A stretch of 36,021 nt of DNA from Chlamydiales bacterium (GTDB taxonomy: Bacteria > Chlamydiota > Chlamydiia > Chlamydiales > SM23-39). Below the pieces are notes generated by a model. That model worked only from the letters and a program-made list of their open reading frames with translations, did no database searches and was not told where the DNA came from. Shown one piece after another: positions 16,725 to 24,510 of the stretch. The translations under genes and the position numbers were made by a program. The stretch lies in assembly GCA_028278035.1 (NCBI GenBank), contig JANQFC010000029.1, positions 1 to 36,021 of the forward strand. The letters run 5' to 3'. How positions within the stretch are numbered: position 1 is the first letter of the stretch; the number at the start of each line of letters is the position of its first letter.

Positions 16725-16735
16725 CTTGTCACAAG
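16725..16735. other. Short perfect palindrome between the duplicated sugar-nucleotide units
   Basis: CTTGTCACAAG is an inverted repeat with five-base arms around a central C, four bases after the first unit's last stop codon. The rest of the 113-base gap (16722-16834) is AT-rich, with an AAAGGA ribosome-binding site at 16823-16828 for the next gene. The palindrome could be an operator half, but an 11-base inverted repeat can arise by chance. Confidence 0.2.
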
Positions 16736-16834
16736 ACATTATGCTTTTCTCAATATTTCACAAATGGTAAAATTTTTTGCTTTAAAATTTGAAAAGATTT
16801 TATTTCTATGAATTGATAAATAAAAGGATTATAT

Positions 16835-18070
16835 ATGTCAGATATATATCAAGAGTTACTTCAAAAAATAAAAAACAAAAAAGTCGTAGTAGGCATTATG
16901 GGCATAGGCTATGTTGGTGAAAATTTAGGAAAATATATATCTGAAGCCGGATATAAAACAATCGGTTTTGATGTTTTAGAAGATAGAGTAGACAAATTAA
17001 ACCAAAAAAATATTAAAAACTTTAAAGCCACATCTGATATGTCAAAATTAAAAGACTGTGATGTGATAACAATAAGTGTGCCGACGTCTGCAACAGAGGA
17101 TAAAAAACCTATATTAGAGCCCATCATTAAAGTATCTGAAGATATTTTAAAAAATATTAAAAAAGGTCAGTTGATAATATTAGAAAGCACAGTGTCTCCC
17201 GGCACGACAGAAGAGATAATAATGCCGATCTTGTTAAAAAGCGGACTTAAAGCAGAAGAGGATCTCTTTTTTGGCTTTTCTCCTCAAAGAATCGATTTCG
17301 GCAACCCTAAATATACAATAAAACAAATACCTAAATTAGTAGCGGGTTTTAATAAAAAATCAAAAGAATTAACAGTTAAGTTTTATTCTAATTTTATAGA
17401 TGAGGTTGTGCCAGTCTCTTCTTTGAAAATAGCAGAGATGGCTAAAATTTTAGAAAATACATTTCGTTTTGTAAACATCAATTTAATTAATGAACTTAAT
17501 GAATATTGCAAGAAAAGAAAAATTGATATGTGGGAAGTGATAGATGCTGCTAAAACCAAACCATTTGGTTTTAGTGCCTTTTATCCATCAGCGGGTATAG
17601 GTGGACACTGCATACCGATAGATCCGTATTATTTACTCGATGATGCCCAAAAACATAATATTGATTTAACTATTTTGAAAACATCTGGGGCTTTTCACGA
17701 CAAAAGAGTTAAAAAGCTTATAGCTTTAATTGATCAAAAAATTAAAGATTCCAAGACCAAGAACCTTTTACTTTTAGGTATTACGGTTAAAAAGGGATCG
17801 GATGACATGAGAAGAAGTGTTGCTTTGCAAATATGGAAGACTTTAGAAAAAAAAGGTATAAATATTTCATACCATGATAAATATCGCCCACAATTTGAGG
17901 ACAAACAATCTATTGATTTGACTAAAGATCTTTTAAAAAAACAGGATTTAATAGTTGTTTTAACAGATCATCAGCATGTAGATTATGACTTGGTTTTAAA
18001 TTCTAATAAGCCAATTATTGGAACCAAAAATGTATTTAAGGAAAAACAAGCAAATATAATTCAATTTTAA
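16835..18070 (+). CDS. UDP-sugar 6-dehydrogenase, copy B
   Basis: This is a 411-residue paralogue of the dehydrogenase at 14546-15781 with the same motif set: GIMGIGYVGENLG, ESTVSPGTTEE, ENTFRFVNINLINE and catalytic Cys 259 in GHCIPIDPYYL. Residues about 10-166 differ from copy A at only three positions, while the sugar-binding and C-terminal halves differ by roughly a quarter to a third. At the active site it reads FSAFYPSAGIGGHC against FFAFYPSPGIAGHC in copy A, so substrate preference may differ. AAAGGA is six bases from the ATG. It starts the second dehydrogenase/decarboxylase unit after a 113-base gap and could have its own promoter. Confidence 0.92.
   Translation: MSDIYQELLQKIKNKKVVVGIMGIGYVGENLGKYISEAGYKTIGFDVLEDRVDKLNQKNIKNFKATSDMSKLKDCDVITISVPTSATEDKKPILEPIIKVSEDILKNIKKGQLIILESTVSPGTTEEIIMPILLKSGLKAEEDLFFGFSPQRIDFGNPKYTIKQIPKLVAGFNKKSKELTVKFYSNFIDEVVPVSSLKIAEMAKILENTFRFVNINLINELNEYCKKRKIDMWEVIDAAKTKPFGFSAFYPSAGIGGHCIPIDPYYLLDDAQKHNIDLTILKTSGAFHDKRVKKLIALIDQKIKDSKTKNLLLLGITVKKGSDDMRRSVALQIWKTLEKKGINISYHDKYRPQFEDKQSIDLTKDLLKKQDLIVVLTDHQHVDYDLVLNSNKPIIGTKNVFKEKQANIIQF
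16863..17335 (+). repeat. Near-identical segment shared by the two dehydrogenase genes, copy B
   Basis: This is the partner of 14574-15046, with the same reading frame and codon register. It encodes the NAD-binding Rossmann domain. Such identity limited to one domain, between otherwise diverged tandem genes, is the pattern left by gene conversion. Confidence 0.9.
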
Positions 18071-18079
18071 GGATAAAAA

Positions 18080-19030
18080 ATGATATTGGTAACAGGTTCG
18101 GCGGGTTTTATTGGGAAAAATGTATGTTTATATTTATTAAAACAAAATCAGAAAGTCATAGGCATTGATAATTATATAACAGGTTCTTCAAAAGAATTAG
18201 ATACTTTAAAAGCAAATCCTAATTTCACATTTATAGAAGCTTCAATTGAAAAAGAAAATATCAAAGATATTTTAAAAAGCTATAGGTTTGAAAAAGTATT
18301 CCACTTGGCATGTCCAACAGGCGTTCCTAATTTAGAAATTATACCTATTGAAATGCTGACTACTTTATCTTATGGAACAAAAAATATTTTAGATGTTGCT
18401 CTAACAAATCAGGCTCGATTTTTTCTATCTAGCTCGTCAGAAGTATATGGCGATCCAAATGTATTTCCTCAAACTGAAGAATATACGGGAAATGTAGATC
18501 CTGTGGGAATTAGAAGTCCTTATGAAGAAGGAAAAAGATTTTCCGAAGCACTAACCATGGCATATGTCAGAAAATATCATTTAGATGCTAGAATAGTTAG
18601 AATATTCAATGCATACGGGCATCATTTTTCTGAAAAAGATACAAGAATTATTCCTTCATTTATTTCTAAAGCGGTTAAAGAAGAGGACTTAGTGATTTTT
18701 GGCAAAGGTTATCATAAGAGAACTTTTGTATATATTGATGATGTTATAAATGCGTTTATGACTGTAATGGATAAGGGCATTATGGGTGGTGTATATAATA
18801 TTGGAACTCCAAAACAATATACTATTACAGAGGTGGCTAAAGTGGTAATAGAGATAACGAGATCGAAAAGCAGAGTGATTATTAACAATGAAAAGTCTTT
18901 GCATGACATTAAAGGCAGGCTGCCTTCTACAGAAAAGCTGGAAAAGTTGGGTTGGCAAGGCAAGGTTTCTTTAGCAGAAGGGATTCAAAAAATTGTAGAT
19001 ATAATGAATTGTCAGCTTGTTACTGTTTAA
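18080..19030 (+). CDS. SDR epimerase/dehydratase, UDP-glucuronate decarboxylase-like, copy B
   Basis: The 316-residue extended SDR is paralogous to the protein at 15789-16721 but closer to the UXS consensus: glycine loop GSAGFIG (6-12), SSSSEVYGDP, Tyr 148 and Lys 152 in YEEGK, and the Arg in ARIVRIFNAYG. It probably decarboxylates the uronic acid made by the dehydrogenase nine bases upstream; 4-epimerase activity is an alternative within this superfamily. AAGGA lies six bases before the ATG. Unlike the dehydrogenase pair, the two SDR copies are diverged along their whole length. It is the last gene of the rightward polysaccharide series and converges on the EamA permease gene. Confidence 0.88.
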   Translation: MILVTGSAGFIGKNVCLYLLKQNQKVIGIDNYITGSSKELDTLKANPNFTFIEASIEKENIKDILKSYRFEKVFHLACPTGVPNLEIIPIEMLTTLSYGTKNILDVALTNQARFFLSSSSEVYGDPNVFPQTEEYTGNVDPVGIRSPYEEGKRFSEALTMAYVRKYHLDARIVRIFNAYGHHFSEKDTRIIPSFISKAVKEEDLVIFGKGYHKRTFVYIDDVINAFMTVMDKGIMGGVYNIGTPKQYTITEVAKVVIEITRSKSRVIINNEKSLHDIKGRLPSTEKLEKLGWQGKVSLAEGIQKIVDIMNCQLVTV

Positions 19031-19042
19031 GTATTAAAAATT

Positions 19043-19061
19043 TTAAAAATAATATTTTTAA
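19043..19061. terminator. AT-only hairpin between convergent genes
   Basis: TTAAAAAT-AAT-ATTTTTAA forms an eight-base-pair stem with a three-base loop at the junction of the rightward decarboxylase gene and the leftward permease gene, overlapping the permease stop. It has A/T runs on both sides and could end transcription in either direction. The stem has no G-C pair, so stability is low. Confidence 0.3.
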
Positions 19062-19996
19062 TTTTCTACAGGCTGTTTATTTTTGTTAGTTATAATATAT
19101 CCCTGTTTTAATTCCTCTTGATACACTACCCAAAGGCCTAGCATCACGACTGAAGTCGATAATAATATTACAGGATGCGGAGGTGTTTTTAAAAGTATCC
19201 ACTCAGATAAAGAGGCAAATACAGGACTTAACAGTCCGACAAAAGACATAAATGTAGCTGTATATTTCTTAAGTAAGAAACCATATAGGTTATAGCATAT
19301 TACATTAGAGATTAATGTTATTAAAAATATACCTTGAAAAAAGCCGAATGTACCGCCAGGGGTAATAGGTACGGGAGACCATACGTCTGAAAAATATGAA
19401 TGAGCTAATGCAAATACTCCTCCTATCAGCATACTCCAGCCATTGGCAGCAAGTGGTGATAAAGAGTTATTTTTAACTAATAATCTTAATAATACCCAGC
19501 CATATACGGAAAATGCTGTAGCCCCTATTATTGCGAGTTCAGGCATAGAGATAAAAAGAAAAGATTTTATTGTATCTCCGGCGCCTGATTGTATAAAAAA
19601 TACCGGTATTACACCTAAAAAGCCGATTGACATGCCCAGCCATTTTTTAGGGCTCATTTTTTCTTTAAAATGCAGATAAGAGAAAAAGGCCGCAAAAAAT
19701 GGAGTTAGGCTATATATAAAACATGTTTTGGCAGCGGATAGATGCTGCAGACCATAATATTCCAAGGCATTTGTAAAATACATACTTAAAATGGCTAATA
19801 TCAAAATTGGCACTAGTTGCTTTTTGGTGATTTTTAAAGAACTTTTCTTTCGCATAAATAAATATCCAAGTATTACAAAAGAAGCAAGAAGCATTCGAGC
19901 TGCTGTAAAAAATAAGGGAGTTGAAAATTGCAAAGCGATTTTACTAATAGGAAAACAGCTTGCCCAAATTGCAAATAATAAAAACGGTAAAAACAT
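19058..19996 (-). CDS. EamA/DMT family permease
   Basis: The 312-residue inner-membrane protein has about ten transmembrane helices in two EamA repeats (about 1-140 and 150-295). It shows the usual opening FAIWASCFPISKIAL and the mid-protein segment NALEYYGLQHLSAAKTCFIYSLTPFFAAFFSYL. DMT permeases export or import amino acids, nucleotide precursors and other metabolites; substrate cannot be assigned. The ATG is preceded by AAAGG about nine bases upstream. It is a single leftward gene, convergent with the polysaccharide series and divergent from the S9 peptidase gene. In host-associated bacteria DMT proteins often import host metabolites, but nothing here shows direction of transport. Confidence 0.9.
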   Translation of the reverse strand: MFLPFLLFAIWASCFPISKIALQFSTPLFFTAARMLLASFVILGYLFMRKKSSLKITKKQLVPILILAILSMYFTNALEYYGLQHLSAAKTCFIYSLTPFFAAFFSYLHFKEKMSPKKWLGMSIGFLGVIPVFFIQSGAGDTIKSFLFISMPELAIIGATAFSVYGWVLLRLLVKNNSLSPLAANGWSMLIGGVFALAHSYFSDVWSPVPITPGGTFGFFQGIFLITLISNVICYNLYGFLLKKYTATFMSFVGLLSPVFASLSEWILLKTPPHPVILLSTSVVMLGLWVVYQEELKQGYIITNKNKQPVEN

Positions 19997-20123
19997 CTTT
20001 TTAGCCTTTTTAGGTTAATTAAGAGTTTAGCATAGAAAACTGTCATTTTCAATTAAACAAAAAACTTACATATATACATTTTTAAACAATTATTTTAAGC
20101 TTTTTGTCTATGAAGTGATTTTG

Positions 20124-20129
20124 TATAAT
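20124..20129 (+). promoter_or_regulatory. Candidate -10 box (TATAAT) for the S9 peptidase operon
   Basis: A perfect TATAAT directly preceded by TG lies 25 bases before the ATG at 20155, in the 158-base divergent gap. No good -35 is present at 17 bases, although TTGTCT lies 14 bases upstream. Transcripts starting near 20136 would carry the AAGGAG ribosome-binding site. Confidence 0.4.
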
Positions 20130-20154
20130 TATATTTTTTCTGCAAGGAGTTTGT

Positions 20155-22077
20155 ATGGCTGAAGTTAGATCTTTTGGAAGCTGGAAATCACCGATAACAG
20201 CTGATCTTATTGTAAAAGATTTTGTTAAATTTTTAAATATTTTACATGACAATAAAAATATATATTTTGCAGAAAGCAGACCTAAAGAAAAAGGAAGATC
20301 TCAGATAGTAAAATATGACAAAAATAATTTTGAAGAAGTTTTAAATAATAAATATAATGCCAGAACTAAAGTTCATGAATATGGGGGACTATCTTTTTTT
20401 GTAAATAACGGTGATGTTTATTTTTCAAATTTCGAAGATCAAAGAATTTATAAAAAAGATATATCAGGAAATATAAAACCAATCACATCAAAATCTAATG
20501 ATAGATATGCTGATTTTATAGTAGATGAAAAAAGAGATTTAATATTTGCTGTACAGGAAAAATGTATAGGAAAAGAAATTCATAACCATATTGTAAAAAT
20601 TCAAAACGGAAGAGTTTCAAAAATACAAGAAGGAAGATATTTTTATTCGTCTTTATGTTTAAGTCCAAATGGAAAAAAACTTGCTTTTTTAGCGTGGGAC
20701 TTGCCCGATATGCCATGGGATGCAGCAGAGCTTTGGATAGCGGATATTGGTGATAACGGTGATTTAAAAAATCTCACAAAGATAGCAGGCAGCAAAACAG
20801 AATCTGTTTTTCAGCCCAGATGGTCTAAAAATAATGATTTATATTTTATATCTGATAAAACTAATTGGTGGAATTTATATAGATATAGAAATAACCAAAT
20901 AGAAGCAATTTATGAGATGGATGCGGAATTTGGATATCCTCAATGGATTTTTGGTCTATCCAGATATGACTTTTATGAAACTGAGGATAAAACATATATA
21001 TTTGCTGTTTATACAAAAAATGGGAAAAGTTATTTAGCTAAAATTGATGTAGAGGAGAAGTCTTTAAAGAAAATCGAGATAGACTACACCTCTTTTTTTA
21101 GTTTGTGTGTTTTTAAAGATAATTTGTATTTTATTGGAGCCTCTCCTAAGGAAGAATTTTCAATTGTGGCTTTAAATTTGAAAACTCATAAAAGCGAAAT
21201 CATAAAAAGATCAAGAAAAGTAACAATTGATCCCGGTTATATCTCTTACGGCCAGCATATCGATTTTCCAACAAGCAATAATAAAACAGCTTATTTGATT
21301 TATTATCCTCCCCAAAACAAAGACTTTACAGCTAATAAAGAAGAAAAACCTCCTTTAATTGTCATATCTCATGGAGGGCCTACCAGAAGCAATGAAAATA
21401 TAATAGATTTAAAACTGCAGTATTGGACAAGCAGAGGATTTGCAGTAGCTGATGTTAATTATCGAGGTAGTACTGGCCACGGTAGAGAATATAGAGAAAG
21501 TCTTTATGGTAATTGGGGAATATACGATATAGAAGATGTTTGCAATGCGGCTAATTATTTAGTAGCAAAAGGTCTTGCAGATCCTGATCAATTGATAATA
21601 AGAGGAAGTAGCGCTGGAGGATATACTACTTTAGGAGCTTTAACTTTTAAAGACACTTTTAAAGCGGGAGCTAGTTATTATGGTGTTAGTAATATTGAAA
21701 CTTTGTTCCTTGAGGCTCCAAAATTTGAATCTAAATATGAAGAAAAGCTAATAGGGCCTTATCCAGAAAAAAAACAACTTTTTTTTGAGAGATCACCAAT
21801 CAATTTTATAGATCGGTTAAAATGTCCGATAATATTGTTTCAGGGAGAAGATGATAAAATAGTACCCCCGAATCAATCGGAGAGGATGTTTAATGCTATT
21901 AAACAAAAAAATATTCCAACAGCTTACTTGCTTTTTGAAAAAGAGGGGCATGGTTTTAGATCAGCGGATGTTATAAAAAGATGTTTAGAAGCAGAGCTTT
22001 ATTTTTATTCCAAGATATTTAATTTTGAGTTTTTAGAAGAAAATTTTGAACCTTTAAAGATTGAAAATATGGATTAA
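20155..22077 (+). CDS. S9 family (prolyl oligopeptidase-like) serine peptidase
   Basis: The 640-residue protein has an N-terminal seven-bladed beta-propeller-like region (about 30-355) and a C-terminal alpha/beta-hydrolase domain. The catalytic triad is visible: Ser 486 in GSSAGG, Asp 567 in QGEDDKIVPP and His 599 in EGHGF. SHGGPT (405-410) supplies the oxyanion-side loop and VNYRGSTGHG (434-443) is the usual family block. Domain order and length match the S9C acylaminoacyl-peptidase/dipeptidyl-peptidase group, which trims short peptides. There is no signal peptide, so it is cytosolic, plausibly processing imported or endogenous oligopeptides. AAGGAG precedes the ATG by six bases. The stop is four bases from the next gene. 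Confidence 0.94.
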   Translation: MAEVRSFGSWKSPITADLIVKDFVKFLNILHDNKNIYFAESRPKEKGRSQIVKYDKNNFEEVLNNKYNARTKVHEYGGLSFFVNNGDVYFSNFEDQRIYKKDISGNIKPITSKSNDRYADFIVDEKRDLIFAVQEKCIGKEIHNHIVKIQNGRVSKIQEGRYFYSSLCLSPNGKKLAFLAWDLPDMPWDAAELWIADIGDNGDLKNLTKIAGSKTESVFQPRWSKNNDLYFISDKTNWWNLYRYRNNQIEAIYEMDAEFGYPQWIFGLSRYDFYETEDKTYIFAVYTKNGKSYLAKIDVEEKSLKKIEIDYTSFFSLCVFKDNLYFIGASPKEEFSIVALNLKTHKSEIIKRSRKVTIDPGYISYGQHIDFPTSNNKTAYLIYYPPQNKDFTANKEEKPPLIVISHGGPTRSNENIIDLKLQYWTSRGFAVADVNYRGSTGHGREYRESLYGNWGIYDIEDVCNAANYLVAKGLADPDQLIIRGSSAGGYTTLGALTFKDTFKAGASYYGVSNIETLFLEAPKFESKYEEKLIGPYPEKKQLFFERSPINFIDRLKCPIILFQGEDDKIVPPNQSERMFNAIKQKNIPTAYLLFEKEGHGFRSADVIKRCLEAELYFYSKIFNFEFLEENFEPLKIENMD

Positions 22078-22081
22078 TGAT

Positions 22082-22477
22082 ATGTTTTGTAAATTATTTA
22101 TGATGTTAACTTGCTTATGTGGGTTTAATTTTTTTGATTATACTCCTGAATATGCAGTTAGAGTAGAAGATGGATTTGAAGAATTTCAAATTAACATTAA
22201 GTCTTTTCAAGAAAAAAATAATATCTGTTTTTTAAAACTTGAAAAATTAGATATTTTAAATCCTAAAGAGCATCAAAATGGGTCTATTCAAATGGAGTTC
22301 AAGTACGATCCTAACTCTAAAGCCCTTATGGCTATAGGTCATCATAAGGGCAGAGCCGTTATAGATAAAAGTTTATTGGAAAACGGGTGTTACAGCTTAA
22401 TAATAAACAATCATGAGTACGGTTTTTTGATAATAGATCAAAATGGTGTTTATTTTCAGAGTATAAATATCTTATAA
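22082..22477 (+). CDS. Small exported protein of unknown function
   Basis: A 131-residue product starts at the ATG at 22082, four bases after the peptidase stop; a longer version from a TTG at 22061 would overlap that gene and is less likely. The N-terminus (MFCKLFMMLTCLCGF) is hydrophobic and signal-like, but I see no proper lipobox. The remainder is mixed beta-rich sequence, with a GHHKGRAVIDKSLLENGCYSLII segment (positions about 87-109) and no recognisable catalytic motif. I do not recognise a family. It sits between the S9 peptidase and the YhhQ transporter in one transcription direction; the following 27-base gap is AT-rich. Confidence 0.7.
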   Translation: MFCKLFMMLTCLCGFNFFDYTPEYAVRVEDGFEEFQINIKSFQEKNNICFLKLEKLDILNPKEHQNGSIQMEFKYDPNSKALMAIGHHKGRAVIDKSLLENGCYSLIINNHEYGFLIIDQNGVYFQSINIL

Positions 22478-22504
22478 TATCTTAAAAATTTTAAAAATAT
22501 TGTT

Positions 22505-23179
22505 ATGAATGAGCTGTTTTTCTTTTTACATATCATAGTAGTGATTGTATCGGTTTTTGTAGCATTGAGGTTGGGTAAGAACTATTTATTTACACTGGTA
22601 ATTCTGCAGGCTGTGTTGGCAAATCTATTTGTTATCAAACAAATAGATTTATTTACTAGAACAGTTACTGCTACGGATGTTTTTATTGTAGGAACTATTT
22701 TGTCTCAAAATCTACTTCAGGAATATTTTGGAAAAAAAGAAGCTGTTAAAGCGATTAATGTAACATTTTTTTCATTGATCATTTTCTTGGTTATGTCAAA
22801 GATGCATCTTTTTTATATTCCAAGTCAGTTTGATACTACGCATGACGCTTTTCAAAAACTTTTATTTAATGCTCCTAGAATTGTAATTTCATCAATAGCT
22901 GCATTTTTTATAGTACAAAGATTGGATGTGAAAATATTTACTTTTTTTAATAAGGTTTTCAAAGGTAAGAAATTATCTCTTAGAATTTTCGCATCAAATA
23001 TTATATCTCAATTTTTAGATACTTTGTTATTTAGTTTTCTAGCCTTGTTTGGAATAGTAGAGTCCTTGTCTAATGTGGTAGTATTTAGCTTTTTGATAAA
23101 AGTGATAACAATAGCGCTAGCAAGCCCGTTTATGGGGCTTACAAAAAAAATAGTGAAAGTAGAGTATGAGAAAGTTTAA
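22505..23179 (+). CDS. yhhQ: YhhQ/VUT family queuosine-precursor transporter
   Basis: This is a 224-residue membrane protein with about six helices. The family pattern is present: an LQAVLANLFVIKQIDLF segment near residues 34-50, then TATDVFIVGTILSQNLLQEYFGKKEA near 55-80, where the D...(Q/E)E-YG motif occurs, and a SQFLDTLLFSFLALFG segment near 164-180. YhhQ (QueT-like) proteins import preQ0, preQ1 or queuine. The gene overlaps tgt by 14 bases, which fixes its role as precursor supply for tRNA queuosine. No queuosine de novo genes are seen nearby, consistent with salvage. The start at 22505 has no clear SD. Confidence 0.9.
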   Translation: MNELFFFLHIIVVIVSVFVALRLGKNYLFTLVILQAVLANLFVIKQIDLFTRTVTATDVFIVGTILSQNLLQEYFGKKEAVKAINVTFFSLIIFLVMSKMHLFYIPSQFDTTHDAFQKLLFNAPRIVISSIAAFFIVQRLDVKIFTFFNKVFKGKKLSLRIFASNIISQFLDTLLFSFLALFGIVESLSNVVVFSFLIKVITIALASPFMGLTKKIVKVEYEKV

Positions 23180-24296
23180 TTTTGAAATCTTACATAAGTC
23201 CAAAAAGTCCAAAGCTAGAGTGGGAAAAATTCATACTTCCCATGGAGTTATAGACACCCCAAATTTTGTAGCGGTAGGTACTAACGGAACTATTAAAGCA
23301 ATAGATTCTACAATTGTAGAATCTATTGGTCTGCAACTTATGTTTTGCAATACTTATCATCTTATTCTGCAGCCGGGGGCGCAGACTATTAAAAAAGCAG
23401 GAGGTATACATAAGTTTATAAATAGAAATATGCCGATTATTACAGACTCCGGTGGATTTCAGGTTTTTTCTTTAGCATATGGCGGGGTTGCAAGTGAGCT
23501 TAAAAGTAAGGGGACCAAAAAAACAGACGGATCTGTTTTGAAGATTACAGATGATGGGGTTTTATTTAGATCTTATATCAATGGAAATAAGGTATTGTTA
23601 ACCCCTGAAATATCAGTGCAGGCACAAAAAGATATTGGAGCAGATATTATTATTCCTTTTGATGAGCTTCCTCCGTATCATATGAAGAAAAAAGATCTAG
23701 AGAAGAGTTTAGATAGAACCCATAATTGGGAAAAAAGATCTTTGGACTATCATTTGAAAAATAGAAATAATCAGGCCATGTATGCAGTAGTGCATGGCGG
23801 CATTTCTAAAGAATTAAGACTAAAGAGTTCTAAATTTTTATCTAATTTAGATTTTGATGGCTTTGCAATAGGAGGAAGTGTCGGTAAAAATAAAAAAGAA
23901 ATGATAGAAATGTTAACTTTTACGTTAAATAACATTCCTTTTGAAAAACCAAATCATTTATTAGGAATAGGAGATATTGATTCTTTACAGATGTCTATTC
24001 CTTTAGGTATTGATACTTTTGACAGCTCTTATCCGACAAAGGCAGCAAGGCATGCTATGGCCTTGACAAGGCTTGGTGGTATTAAAATTACCAAATCTGA
24101 AAATATTCATAATTTTGGTCCTATTGAAAAGGACTGCACATGTCATACTTGCAAACATTATTCCCTTTCTTATCTGCATCATTTATTTAAGGCAAAAGAG
24201 CTTACAGCCCTTAGTTTGACATCTATTCATAATCTTCATTTTATGGTAGAATACATGAAAGATGTTAGAAATAAGATATGGAATAATAAAATTTAA
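23166..24296 (+). CDS. tgt: Queuine tRNA-ribosyltransferase (tRNA-guanine transglycosylase)
   Basis: The 376-residue enzyme exchanges guanine-34 in GUN-anticodon tRNAs for a 7-deazaguanine. Seen: TDSGGFQVFSL with Asp 94 (general acid/base), CNTYHL, GGIxxE-type substrate blocks, catalytic nucleophile Asp 286 in GIDTFDSSYPT, and the zinc site Cys 324, Cys 326, Cys 329 and His 355. Oddities: the loop that in bacterial enzymes reads GGL(S/A)VGE is GGSVGK here (236-241), one residue shorter and with Lys in place of the Glu that contacts the preQ1 aminomethyl group. The region after FSLAYGG also carries an insertion. The YhhQ transporter overlaps it. The base used may therefore be queuine rather than preQ1. 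Confidence 0.95.
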   Translation: MRKFNFEILHKSKKSKARVGKIHTSHGVIDTPNFVAVGTNGTIKAIDSTIVESIGLQLMFCNTYHLILQPGAQTIKKAGGIHKFINRNMPIITDSGGFQVFSLAYGGVASELKSKGTKKTDGSVLKITDDGVLFRSYINGNKVLLTPEISVQAQKDIGADIIIPFDELPPYHMKKKDLEKSLDRTHNWEKRSLDYHLKNRNNQAMYAVVHGGISKELRLKSSKFLSNLDFDGFAIGGSVGKNKKEMIEMLTFTLNNIPFEKPNHLLGIGDIDSLQMSIPLGIDTFDSSYPTKAARHAMALTRLGGIKITKSENIHNFGPIEKDCTCHTCKHYSLSYLHHLFKAKELTALSLTSIHNLHFMVEYMKDVRNKIWNNKI

Positions 24297-24510
24297 TTAA
24301 AATTTATTAAGCATTTTATTTGTATGAAAGATTTGTTTTTCCTCCAATTTTAAATAAATATCGATTAGCGACAAATCATTAGGAATGCAAACCAGTTCAA
24401 TACATAAAGGGTTTAAACAGCATTATTTTTATATTTCAGAAATATTTTAAAAGACTAAAATTAAATAAATTTTTTATTCTGGTTCTCTTAAGAAAAAATG
24501 GAGATAACTT

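Noticed and set aside
18689..18963. Two leftward frames opposite the second decarboxylase gene
   Set aside because: They overlap each other and a strong SDR gene, lack ribosome-binding sites and have shadow-like composition.
14546..19030. Mobile element as the source of the repeat
   Set aside because: No transposase, terminal inverted repeats or target duplications; the repeats are two coding units in tandem.
22082..22120. Lipoprotein signal in the small exported protein
   Set aside because: The cysteines near residues 11 and 13 are preceded by MLT and TCL, which do not fit a lipobox.
24297..24510. Possible small gene (24385-24450, 21 codons) or RNA gene before mdh
   Set aside because: The SD-like AGGA is only one base from the ATG, the peptide has no features, and I found no tRNA cloverleaf or stable GC-containing hairpin.
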